From: JAJRXG01 sp964640065
GTDB taxonomy: Bacteria; Bacteroidota; Bacteroidia; Chitinophagales; Saprospiraceae
Direction: 5' to 3'
Length of the DNA: 64,000 bases
Assembly (NCBI GenBank): GCA_964640065.1
Contig: CAZXIE010000002.1
Location: forward strand, 11,310-75,309
Part shown: piece by piece, positions 1 to 7,578 of the stretch
How the letters are laid out: each line of letters starts with the position of its first letter
Position numbering within the stretch: position 1 is the stretch's first letter
Translations under genes and position numbers: made by a program
Notes under the pieces: model-generated
Database searches by the model: none
The model's input: only the letters and a program-made list of their open reading frames with translations
What the model was told of the DNA's origin: nothing

Positions 1-79
1 CGACAAACCTCAGATAAATCACAGCTAACACTATGAGTAAGAGAAGTATGCCGAATAGGTACTTGAGAAACTTCTTCAT
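1..79 (-). CDS. N-terminus of a membrane-anchored or secreted protein, cut by the window edge
   Basis: Only the first 26 codons are inside the window. They read MKKFLKYLFGILLLLIVLAV and then IYLRFV: two lysines followed by one long hydrophobic stretch, as in a signal anchor or an uncleaved signal peptide. The ATG overlaps the TGA of the glycosyltransferase before it in an ATGA tetranucleotide at 76-79, which indicates translational coupling and makes this the next gene of the polysaccharide operon. Its function cannot be judged from this fragment. Confidence 0.7.
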   Translation of the reverse strand, partial: MKKFLKYLFGILLLLIVLAVIYLRFV

Positions 80-1194
80 GTCTGTTTTGATTTGATCTTC
101 TCAAGAAAGGTAAAAAAGCTGGACAATCCTTCCTTGTAATTGGCTTTCAATTGTATGGCCACTTGTCTTGCGGCCTTTTTCTTTTCATCTATGGACTCTG
201 CAGTAATAGTGTCAATAACATCATTCACTTCAGAAGCAGATTCAATCATCCATCCAGCATCTTTTGTCATTTGCCAAGTATCGCTCTCTTGAGAGCCCAG
301 ATAGACTACGGTATTTCCACACTGAACTGCAGAAATAGCCTTGCTCGGCACACAGATATGGGTCCACTCTTGACGTAGAGAAACGATATGAATATCTATA
401 TTCTTCAATTCTTGATCAGATACGCGATCCTTAATTATAACAGCAGAATCGACAACCAATCCAAGGAGCTTTTGTGACCCCGCTCCGTAACATCTTAACA
501 CGACTTCAAAATTTCTTTGAGCAAAAGCCAAGAGGCAGTCTGCTATTAGTGATGGATCATGGGCTTCACCTACATTGCCAACATATCCAACTGTGCGTTC
601 TCCTTTTACAAAAGTTGTCTCTTTGGTGAACTCTCCTTCGTTTCGAAGTCCTATAGGCAAAAAAGATTCGCTTGCCTCAGAGAGGTACTGTTTCTTTAGA
701 TAATTGATTTGTCCACGCCCGAGTCCTAGTATATGACTAGGGCGTCCATTTTTGAGTACAGACTGATATCTCTTATACATCCAACTTCTCTCTGATATTA
801 ACTTGTTGGCTTTGAACCCTTCTGGAAATAAATCCATGGACCAATACACCCATGTTTTGTCATTGAGACGCTTAGAAGCCCAATAATTAAGCAATGCTGG
901 GTCTGTCATAACGATGAAAACATCTGGTGTTCGCTTTACAGCAGTGTCGATCAAAAGCCTACTCTCTCGATAAGCACCTAACAGACGTAGCATCTTTTGC
1001 CTACCACTATATACCGGAAGAACATATGTGATATCTGCAGTGGACTTCTGTTCTCCCGTTGTTATCACATGTACGTCGTATCCAGCCCTTGAACGTATGG
1101 CATCTACTAGATGCGAAGCATAGTATCCTGTAGCCCCCTTGTTGGGAGGGTAATTACGATTAATCAAACAAATGGACAGTGGACGCTTAAGCAC
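76..1194 (-). CDS. GT-B fold glycosyltransferase of the polysaccharide operon
   Basis: The 372-residue protein is predicted to transfer a sugar from a nucleotide-sugar donor during surface-polysaccharide assembly in the cytoplasm. The N-terminal half looks like a GT4-type acceptor domain, with a Pro-rich loop and small-residue segment near residues 16-29 (PPNKGATGYY). The second Rossmann domain starts near residue 203 (GYVGNVGEAHD). The segment PSKAISAVQCGNTVVYLG near 283-300 sits where the donor-binding loop lies in this family, although the usual E-x7-E motif is not clear. The start is a GTG that overlaps the preceding gene by 8 bp; no ATG lies nearby. The donor and acceptor sugars cannot be read from sequence. 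Confidence 0.82.
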   Translation of the reverse strand: MLKRPLSICLINRNYPPNKGATGYYASHLVDAIRSRAGYDVHVITTGEQKSTADITYVLPVYSGRQKMLRLLGAYRESRLLIDTAVKRTPDVFIVMTDPALLNYWASKRLNDKTWVYWSMDLFPEGFKANKLISERSWMYKRYQSVLKNGRPSHILGLGRGQINYLKKQYLSEASESFLPIGLRNEGEFTKETTFVKGERTVGYVGNVGEAHDPSLIADCLLAFAQRNFEVVLRCYGAGSQKLLGLVVDSAVIIKDRVSDQELKNIDIHIVSLRQEWTHICVPSKAISAVQCGNTVVYLGSQESDTWQMTKDAGWMIESASEVNDVIDTITAESIDEKKKAARQVAIQLKANYKEGLSSFFTFLEKIKSKQT

Positions 1195-2299
1195 TTATGA
1201 CTTCTGTATAAAAGCTAAGATACTGCGCAGCAATTTCTTGGTGATCAAACAACTCAGATGCTTTAAAACTCTCAGTTGACATAGCATCGTATGAGTCTTG
1301 ATCTATCGTGAGGGCTTTTTTAATAGCTACTGCTAAAGCCTCAGGAGAAATATCTTCCGCCATAACTCCACAAGTGTATTCTTCAACTACCTGAGATACA
1401 TCACCAACAGGAGTACTAATTATTGGCACACCATAGGATAAGGATTCCCATACCGACATCGGGCTAGCTTCTCTACGAGAGCTACAACAATAGAAGTCAT
1501 AACCTTCAAATAAGTTTGCGTCAACTCTTTGAAAACCTAGATAATTCAACTCGACTGCGTGTTTTTCGGATAACTCATCGAGTCCTTTCTTATAATCCGC
1601 TCTCGTACCTAACACAGGTCCTACTATGTCACAGACTACTTCAGATACATCGAGTGTAGATAAAGCTTCAATCAATATGTCTATACCCTTGTGATGGTTG
1701 ATATATCCAATAAGGATTAATTTCAGAGGTGCTTTATTCAATTGATGATCTCTCTTCGATTTGAGTTTCTGTCTTATAACTGGAGCTTGGATGACTTTCT
1801 CCTTAACAGTATTAAGAGCACTTGAGACTTGATGATAATATTCCTTTGTTCTTGCGCTAGCATGTATAAAAGCAAACGGTAGTCGCGAGATCAATTTGAA
1901 AAAGAACAATACTGCTTTAGGTTGATATGTATCATTCATCTGCCAGATACTTTTTACTCCCATTATTCTCGCAGCAAGTATGCCTTTAATTTGCCACGAG
2001 CCATTGCAGTGCACTATATCAGGATTCACCTTTTTTATAATTCTAGATATTTTCCACAACTCCGGAAAGAACCAGATCACATATTTAAGTATGAATATTA
2101 GATCTGTGGATAGTGGATGCATTCTTGCAGTCTCAACATTTATATTTTTCTTTCTAAGAGTAGATATGTATTTATCCGCTGACCTCGGTGCAAGGACCGT
2201 TGTTACTATTTTGCCTTGTAATGCATCAGCGATAAGTCGTATCCTTCCTATTGCACCTCCGCCTCTTCCTTCCTCTGTTATCACTAGAACCTTATACAT
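1187..2299 (-). CDS. Glycosyltransferase family 4 protein
   Basis: This is a 370-residue GT4 retaining glycosyltransferase, expected to act at the inner face of the cytoplasmic membrane. The glycine-rich N-terminal loop GRGGGAIGR (residues 11-19) is typical of the acceptor domain. The donor domain begins near residue 193 with LILIGYINHHKG, and the family E-x7-E motif is visible as EASPMSVWE at 277-285, followed by SYGVPIISTPVGD. It starts with an ATG that overlaps the sulfotransferase gene upstream, and its own stop overlaps the next glycosyltransferase, so the three genes are probably co-translated. The linkage it makes is not predictable. Confidence 0.9.
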   Translation of the reverse strand: MYKVLVITEEGRGGGAIGRIRLIADALQGKIVTTVLAPRSADKYISTLRKKNINVETARMHPLSTDLIFILKYVIWFFPELWKISRIIKKVNPDIVHCNGSWQIKGILAARIMGVKSIWQMNDTYQPKAVLFFFKLISRLPFAFIHASARTKEYYHQVSSALNTVKEKVIQAPVIRQKLKSKRDHQLNKAPLKLILIGYINHHKGIDILIEALSTLDVSEVVCDIVGPVLGTRADYKKGLDELSEKHAVELNYLGFQRVDANLFEGYDFYCCSSRREASPMSVWESLSYGVPIISTPVGDVSQVVEEYTCGVMAEDISPEALAVAIKKALTIDQDSYDAMSTESFKASELFDHQEIAAQYLSFYTEVISA

Positions 2300-3059
2300 A
2301 TTCTAGTTTTATCATGGTTTCGCCATAAAGGTTATCAACCAAGTCAATAGCTTCCTGGTTAAAATGATTTTTCCAATCTCCCGCCACTCCCTTTCTCAAA
2401 AAAGCTGTGCGGTCTTCTTCTCCTTGTTTTCTATTTGTTTGATTTTTAAAACTAAAATCCTCCGCCACTTGGTCTAGACCCATTTTAGGTATGATGTCAA
2501 GCCAAGAAAGAGCTTCTGCCAAAACACTTTGTGGCTGATCAAGCATATGCTCATACTTTACTACCATTACCTTGTCGTGCTGATCTAAGTAACTCTTTGT
2601 GTGTGAGGCCCAGTTCACATTTTTTCGAGACACTTCAAAATTATCGTGAAATCTTTTTATAAATGTTGGCATCGTCTGCATCACATCATCTACATCCGAC
2701 CCTTTCATTAGGCCTTTCCATTTTGATAACAAAAAGGGATCTTTCTCCTGACTATCAATTAAAAAATGAAAATATGCTGATGTCAATACATCTCTAACAT
2801 CCCTAACAACTAGTATCGTTTTATATCGCGTTGGCCCTGGAAGGTGACTATGCTGGATGCTTCGACTAGTCAGAGGAAGCGCTTTGTTTCTAGGAAACCT
2901 AATATCTGCAGCTGAACTCATCATCTGACACAACCACGTTCCTCCTGATTTAGGAAACTCTGCCACCCTGATATGTCCATACAAGGGCTGAAGGAATTTC
3001 CAGACTATGTGCCTATGAACAGAGTGCACTTTTATAAGTGATGATGATCTAGTTTCCAT
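2292..3059 (-). CDS. PAPS-dependent sulfotransferase
   Basis: The 255-residue protein is predicted to move a sulfuryl group from PAPS to a hydroxyl of the sugar chain or another acceptor. The 5'-phosphosulfate-binding loop FPKSGGTWL is at residues 35-43. The 3'-phosphate-binding region VVRDVRDVLTSAYFHFL is near 84-100, and the C-terminal RKGVAGDWKNHF (about 222-233) is the family's RKGxxGDWK signature. All three elements are intact, so it is probably active. It lies between two glycosyltransferases, with 6 bp to the upstream gene and an 8 bp overlap downstream. This placement suggests that the exported polysaccharide or glycolipid is sulfated (inference). Confidence 0.9.
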   Translation of the reverse strand: METRSSSLIKVHSVHRHIVWKFLQPLYGHIRVAEFPKSGGTWLCQMMSSAADIRFPRNKALPLTSRSIQHSHLPGPTRYKTILVVRDVRDVLTSAYFHFLIDSQEKDPFLLSKWKGLMKGSDVDDVMQTMPTFIKRFHDNFEVSRKNVNWASHTKSYLDQHDKVMVVKYEHMLDQPQSVLAEALSWLDIIPKMGLDQVAEDFSFKNQTNRKQGEEDRTAFLRKGVAGDWKNHFNQEAIDLVDNLYGETMIKLEYV

Positions 3060-3065
3060 ATACTG

Positions 3066-3824
3066 TCACAAGATCATCTTTCTACAGAAGTTGGCGATAT
3101 CGTATGCTAACTGCGGGCTATATCGCAGCAAAAGGCCTCGGCGTTTCAGGCTATTGATTTTTACTTTAAGATTTTGACGCGCGTGGCGATATCGAAATTG
3201 CTTTTTCAGTCTATAATAAAGTAGTGGCTCTTGTAGATTATGAAATGTCGTTTTGTCATAGATCCTATACCAGAGATCCGCGTCTTCAGCCCATCTTAAT
3301 TTGGGGTCGTACATACCGTGCTGCTCATAGACCTCTCTTCTCAACATGATGGTTGGGTGAAATAAAAGAGGTTTTTTAAAAATTCGATTGATAATCTCTC
3401 TGTGCTCTTCAGGTAGTACAGCGATGCCCTTCTTTTCTCCAGCCTGAGTCATCTCGATAATCCCAGTGCCAAGTATATCTACTTCCTCATGCTGTGTTAA
3501 AAACTCGAGTTGCTTCTCAAGTCGAGTTGGCATGGCAATATCATCAGCATCCATCCTCGCTATCAAAGAAGCTGATGAAGCTTTGATCCCGATATTAAGA
3601 GATGCGGCTAATCCTTTGTTCTCTTTATTAACAATGGCGTTGATTCTATTATCGGTTTGTTGATAAGTCTTTAGTTTTTCAAGCGTATCATCATCACTTC
3701 CATCATCAACTATTATAAATTCAAAATCTAAAAAGGATTGACTTAAGATACTCTCTACCGCTTCTGCCAATGTCTTGCTCGCGTTATAGCATGACATCAC
3801 AACTGAGACTTGAGGTATACTCAT
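3066..3824 (-). CDS. Glycosyltransferase family 2 protein
   Basis: This is a GT-A fold inverting glycosyltransferase of about 252 residues. The N-terminal strand VSVVMSCYN, the nucleotide-binding VDDGSDDDT (39-47) and the DxD-type metal motif DADD (92-95) are all in the expected places. I chose the ATG at 3824 because it gives the canonical N-terminus and overlaps the TGA of the membrane protein upstream (ATGA at 3821-3824). A longer reading frame reaches back to 3896 but runs inside the upstream gene. The C-terminal 40 residues are Arg/Lys-rich. The sugar specificity is unknown. Confidence 0.9.
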   Translation of the reverse strand: MSIPQVSVVMSCYNASKTLAEAVESILSQSFLDFEFIIVDDGSDDDTLEKLKTYQQTDNRINAIVNKENKGLAASLNIGIKASSASLIARMDADDIAMPTRLEKQLEFLTQHEEVDILGTGIIEMTQAGEKKGIAVLPEEHREIINRIFKKPLLFHPTIMLRREVYEQHGMYDPKLRWAEDADLWYRIYDKTTFHNLQEPLLYYRLKKQFRYRHARQNLKVKINSLKRRGLLLRYSPQLAYDIANFCRKMIL

Positions 3825-5068
3825 ATCTCTGATAACCTTCGCTTCTGAAATGATACTCTTGCTATAATCCCTGACGCTAAGCCGAAGAAGACCCAATAGT
3901 TTACTGAAAAGATAGAATCCTCACTTATGCCAAAAAATGTCATAAAGGTGAAGTAGAAAAGGATACACTTTTGAAATGGGTCAAGCATCTCTTGAAGGCG
4001 ATAGCCAAGCCAGACGATCCTAAGGATGATAAAGATATGCAGCCCACCAAGCCATGGACCGAGACTGCCAAGTAGATGAACGATATCTGATTCTGGAGCA
4101 AGAGGGATATAATCTAACAAGGCTTCTACATCATAAAATGATGCATATAGTTCTCTGTGAAATATCTCCGTATACACTGGATAACCTCCGAGTCCGACTC
4201 CAAGAGGAAACTCCTGTATGATATGAAGTGCATTGAGGTAAGAGTAGAAGCGAGTATCATAGATCAGAGATAAGATCGTATCAGACCATAAGAATAAAAA
4301 CCCTGCAGCCGATAGTATAATTAAGACAAGTATGCTGCTCATGCGCCTTACTATGTAAAGCAACAATGCCGCAACTGATCCAATCAAAAAACTCCTTATA
4401 CCTACTCCTGTGATGATAGCCAATCCAAAAGCCAAGGCTTTTACGTATTTATTCTTTACAACAAAGAGGCTGTATGCAATGACAAAGCCCAGCAGGTAGC
4501 CATATTTCTGCTTGACGATGCCATAGTCATCAAGACTCTGAACAAAGACTTCATTAAACTCCGCTAGATAGTACGATATGCTATGTTGAGAAAACATGAT
4601 AACGGCACTAAAGGCCATCAAGCCTAGACTGATCCAGTAGATGATGTATACTCCTCTACGAAATCTATTTACGAAAGTGGTCTCTATATGCTGGACATAA
4701 AGATGAAGCACTAGGGCTATCGTCAGGAAGATAATCTGATAGGCGATCCAAGTTGTATTAGCATAAGGAGTTAAAAGAGCGTTGAGTACGTAGATAAGCC
4801 CTAAGACATAGATCGGCCAAGCGCTTTTCCAGCGTGCAGAGGACCAAAGTAGCTTCGTTGGTATCAGTAAGAGCAGGAATGCCGTCGCTGCATAGTTGTT
4901 AAAGTTGAAGGCATCACCACCGAGATTATTCACGGTGACTTCTAGACCGATAAGTTGGGACAGATAGTAGTTGAGATTAGTTAACCTCAGTAAGCCGATG
5001 ATGATAAAGGCATTGATGATGCCAAGCCGCCATGGCCAGTGTGTCTGTTGTGTAGAAAGTGTCCCCAA
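3821..5068 (-). CDS. O-antigen polymerase/ligase-like polytopic membrane protein
   Basis: The protein has 415 residues and roughly ten predicted membrane helices. A long periplasmic-type loop lies at about residues 270-335, between helices near FLFLWSDTILSLIY and LLGSLGPWLGG. This architecture fits the Wzy/WaaL family, which polymerises or ligates lipid-linked polysaccharide repeat units at the periplasmic face. The loop contains GVGLGGYPVY, of a kind common in Wzy-like proteins. The start appears to be TTG at 5068: an in-frame stop lies two codons upstream and no ATG occurs within the first helices. It is the first gene of the minus-strand polysaccharide operon and is divergent from dnaX. 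Which of the two reactions it performs is unresolved. Confidence 0.72.
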   Translation of the reverse strand: MGTLSTQQTHWPWRLGIINAFIIIGLLRLTNLNYYLSQLIGLEVTVNNLGGDAFNFNNYAATAFLLLLIPTKLLWSSARWKSAWPIYVLGLIYVLNALLTPYANTTWIAYQIIFLTIALVLHLYVQHIETTFVNRFRRGVYIIYWISLGLMAFSAVIMFSQHSISYYLAEFNEVFVQSLDDYGIVKQKYGYLLGFVIAYSLFVVKNKYVKALAFGLAIITGVGIRSFLIGSVAALLLYIVRRMSSILVLIILSAAGFLFLWSDTILSLIYDTRFYSYLNALHIIQEFPLGVGLGGYPVYTEIFHRELYASFYDVEALLDYIPLAPESDIVHLLGSLGPWLGGLHIFIILRIVWLGYRLQEMLDPFQKCILFYFTFMTFFGISEDSIFSVNYWVFFGLASGIIARVSFQKRRLSEI

Positions 5069-5140
5069 TCCTTATGCGATAACAAGGGCTAAGATAAGAT
5101 TGTCTGCAGTTTGTATCGATAATTCGTAATATCGCAACCG

Positions 5141-6955
5141 ATGGCGTATGTAGTATCCGCACGTAAGTATCGACCTCAGAGATTTGAAGAGGTCGTCGGC
5201 CAAGAACATGTGACTTCTACTATCAAGAATGCACTTCTTCATGATAAGCTTGCGCATGCCTTTTTGTTCTGTGGTCCGAGGGGCGTAGGTAAGACAACCT
5301 GTGCTCGTCTTCTGGCCAAGGTGATCAATATGCCTGATCCCAAAGCAGCTATCCAAGATGGAAGTTACGCTGACAGTGACATAGACATCTCACTTAATAT
5401 CGTCGAGCTTGATGCCGCCTCTAACAACTCTGTAGAGAATATCCGCACACTCATAGAGCAGGTTAGGTTTCAGCCACAGCAGGGCGCTTATAAGGTCTTC
5501 ATCATAGATGAGGTACACATGTTGTCTCAGGCCGCATTTAACGCCTTTCTGAAGACTCTAGAAGAGCCCCCGCCATATGCCATATTTATACTGGCCACGA
5601 CTGAGCGTCATAAGATCCTACCTACGATCTTAAGTAGATGTCAGCTGTATGATTTTCGTCGTATACAAGTCGAGGATATCATTACCCAACTAGAAGAAAT
5701 CGCTCAGAAAGAAGGGATAAAAACAGAACATGATGCTCTTTACATCATAGCTGAAAAAGCAGATGGCGCTATGCGGGATGCTTTGTCTATCTACGATCGG
5801 ATAGCCAGCGCGAGCCCGGAGGGCATCACAACAAAGGCTGTAGTCGATAATCTCAATATCCTCGACTTTGATCACTTTTTTAAAGCTGTCGATCTGATGA
5901 TGAGTGAAGATGCGGCAGGGCTTTTACTCTTGATGGACGAGGTACTCAAAAGTGGTTTTGAAGGTGACACTTTCGTAAATGGTCTAGCAAGACATCTCAG
6001 ATATCTCCTGTACGCAAAGCAGAGTCCTACACAGACAATGCTGCAGATGAGTGACCAACTCAAAGAGAAATATATCACCCAATCCGAAGCGGTAGGTTAT
6101 GGTACGATCATAACAGCATTAGACCTAGCTAATGAAGCCGATCTCTCATATCCCAAAGCAAAGGACAAACGCTTACACATAGAAGTCTCTCTTCTAAAGA
6201 TGTGCTATGCTGGAAGGAAAGTGATGATAGAGCAACAACCATCTTCATCTCAATCCGCTGAAAAAAAAACGGCTGACACAACTGAAGTAGTAGCTCAAGA
6301 AATTAAAGCGAAGCCTTCAGCTTCTCCTATACCGGCGCCTACTCCTGTCCAAAAAGTGACTCCAGAGATCACGGAAGAAAAAATTGCAACGCCTGCTCAA
6401 GCAGCAATGCCAAATCCAGCAGTTGTAGATGTCGTAGAGAATGAAGGTGTCGCAGAATCCTCTTCAGCGACGACTGTAACATCAGCAACTAATAACATCG
6501 TCAACACACCGACCCTCTCAAGTGTAGAAGATCTTCTTAAAGATGCCGAAGCTAAGTTGGCACAAGATGAAGACACCATCATAGAGGTCAACCTAGAAGA
6601 TGTAGAACGCATCTGGTCCGACTACGTCAGTAGATGCGAATCCCCAACTACATCTAGCATCTTAAAAAATGTAATTAAAAAGATAGAAGCTGAAGAAGTA
6701 CTCATCTATGTACCAACTAATATAGCTCGTGAAGAAATACAACAAGAAACAGATCTCTATACAGAACTTAGAGAGCACTTTAAAAAACCAGGACTCAACA
6801 TTATCACTCAAGTAGACAGAGAGCACTTTCCAGATCTACTAGACACCAATAACAAGAAGCTGGTTACCCCAAAAGAGAAGTACGATCACCTCAAGGCGAT
6901 CAATCCTCTCATAGAAGACTTAATAGAAAAACTCGATCTCAAACTCGATGAATAA
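5141..6955 (+). CDS. dnaX: DNA polymerase III subunit gamma/tau
   Basis: This is the clamp-loader ATPase of the replicative polymerase (604 residues). Visible are Walker A GPRGVGKTT (45-53), Walker B DEVH (123-126), the LKTLEEPP segment and the SRC arginine-finger motif (165-167). The zinc-binding cysteine cluster found after Walker A in proteobacterial and Gram-positive DnaX is absent: residues 61-85 contain no cysteine and the loop is shortened. My recollection is that other Bacteroidota share this, so it is a lineage trait rather than damage. A low-complexity Ala/Glu/Pro/Thr linker (about 365-480) leads to a C-terminal tau-like domain. A copy of the mini-hairpin motif lies in the coding sequence. 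Confidence 0.97.
   Translation: MAYVVSARKYRPQRFEEVVGQEHVTSTIKNALLHDKLAHAFLFCGPRGVGKTTCARLLAKVINMPDPKAAIQDGSYADSDIDISLNIVELDAASNNSVENIRTLIEQVRFQPQQGAYKVFIIDEVHMLSQAAFNAFLKTLEEPPPYAIFILATTERHKILPTILSRCQLYDFRRIQVEDIITQLEEIAQKEGIKTEHDALYIIAEKADGAMRDALSIYDRIASASPEGITTKAVVDNLNILDFDHFFKAVDLMMSEDAAGLLLLMDEVLKSGFEGDTFVNGLARHLRYLLYAKQSPTQTMLQMSDQLKEKYITQSEAVGYGTIITALDLANEADLSYPKAKDKRLHIEVSLLKMCYAGRKVMIEQQPSSSQSAEKKTADTTEVVAQEIKAKPSASPIPAPTPVQKVTPEITEEKIATPAQAAMPNPAVVDVVENEGVAESSSATTVTSATNNIVNTPTLSSVEDLLKDAEAKLAQDEDTIIEVNLEDVERIWSDYVSRCESPTTSSILKNVIKKIEAEEVLIYVPTNIAREEIQQETDLYTELREHFKKPGLNIITQVDREHFPDLLDTNNKKLVTPKEKYDHLKAINPLIEDLIEKLDLKLDE
5968..5981 (-). repeat. Mini-hairpin motif copy 1 (A:T pair, GAAA loop)
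   Basis: The minus strand reads CATTTACGAAAGTG: AC and GT can pair around a GAAA loop. It is inside dnaX, in sense orientation for the complementary form CACTTTCGTAAATG. The same 14-mer recurs at 24972 and 56162. Confidence 0.75.
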
Positions 6956-6964
6956 AATAGAAAT

Positions 6965-7519
6965 ATGTCTTTGACAGAATCCAACATGCTTGCCTTAGGA
7001 ACCAAGGCTCCTAATTTTCATCTTAGAGATACTGTGAGTGATAACTACTACTCTCTAGATGATTTACAATCTGATGTTGCTACCGTTATCATGTTCATCT
7101 GTAACCACTGTCCTTTTGTAATCCATGTGAATCCAGAGATTGTAAAAATTGCAAATGAATATAAAAGTAAGGGTGTCTCTTTCATCGCCATCAGTTCAAA
7201 TGATGTCGAGAATTATCCCGAAGATGCACCAGACAAGATGAGCATCGTAGCTAAGGTTTTAAAATTTCCCTTTCCATATCTATATGATAAAAGACAAGAA
7301 GTCGCCAAGGCTTATGCTGCGGCTTGTACTCCAGACTTTTATGTGTTCGATGGTGATCAACAACTTTCTTACCGAGGCAGACTAGATGAGTCAAGACCTG
7401 GTAATAGTATACCTCTATCAGGTACAGACCTAAGAGCGGCCATCGATGCAACTATAGCGGGACAAACTATCGAAGCACAGTATCCTAGCGCTGGGTGTAA
7501 TATCAAGTGGAAGCTCTAG
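6965..7519 (+). CDS. Thioredoxin-fold redoxin family protein (AhpC/TSA-like)
   Basis: The 184-residue protein has a thioredoxin fold. The redox motif C46-N-H-C49, followed by P and F, sits at the end of strand 1 (VIMFICNHCPF). The later cis-proline region is CTPDFYVFD, and further cysteines occur near residue 115 and near the C-terminus (SAGCNIKWK). It belongs to the family usually annotated as cytoplasmic thioredoxin family protein in Bacteroidota, a thiol-disulfide oxidoreductase or peroxiredoxin relative. No signal peptide is present. It starts 9 bp after dnaX on the same strand and is probably co-transcribed with it. The physiological substrate is unknown. Confidence 0.88.
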   Translation: MSLTESNMLALGTKAPNFHLRDTVSDNYYSLDDLQSDVATVIMFICNHCPFVIHVNPEIVKIANEYKSKGVSFIAISSNDVENYPEDAPDKMSIVAKVLKFPFPYLYDKRQEVAKAYAAACTPDFYVFDGDQQLSYRGRLDESRPGNSIPLSGTDLRAAIDATIAGQTIEAQYPSAGCNIKWKL

Positions 7520-7578
7520 ACGGTTATGAAAGTCGTACAGACTTACTTACCTTACTAATCGACTAAATCGCTCTTATT

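Noticed and set aside
5072..5356. Minus-strand reading frame across the dnaX 5' end
   Set aside because: It runs antisense through the conserved dnaX ATPase domain and its protein resembles nothing; it is a shadow frame.
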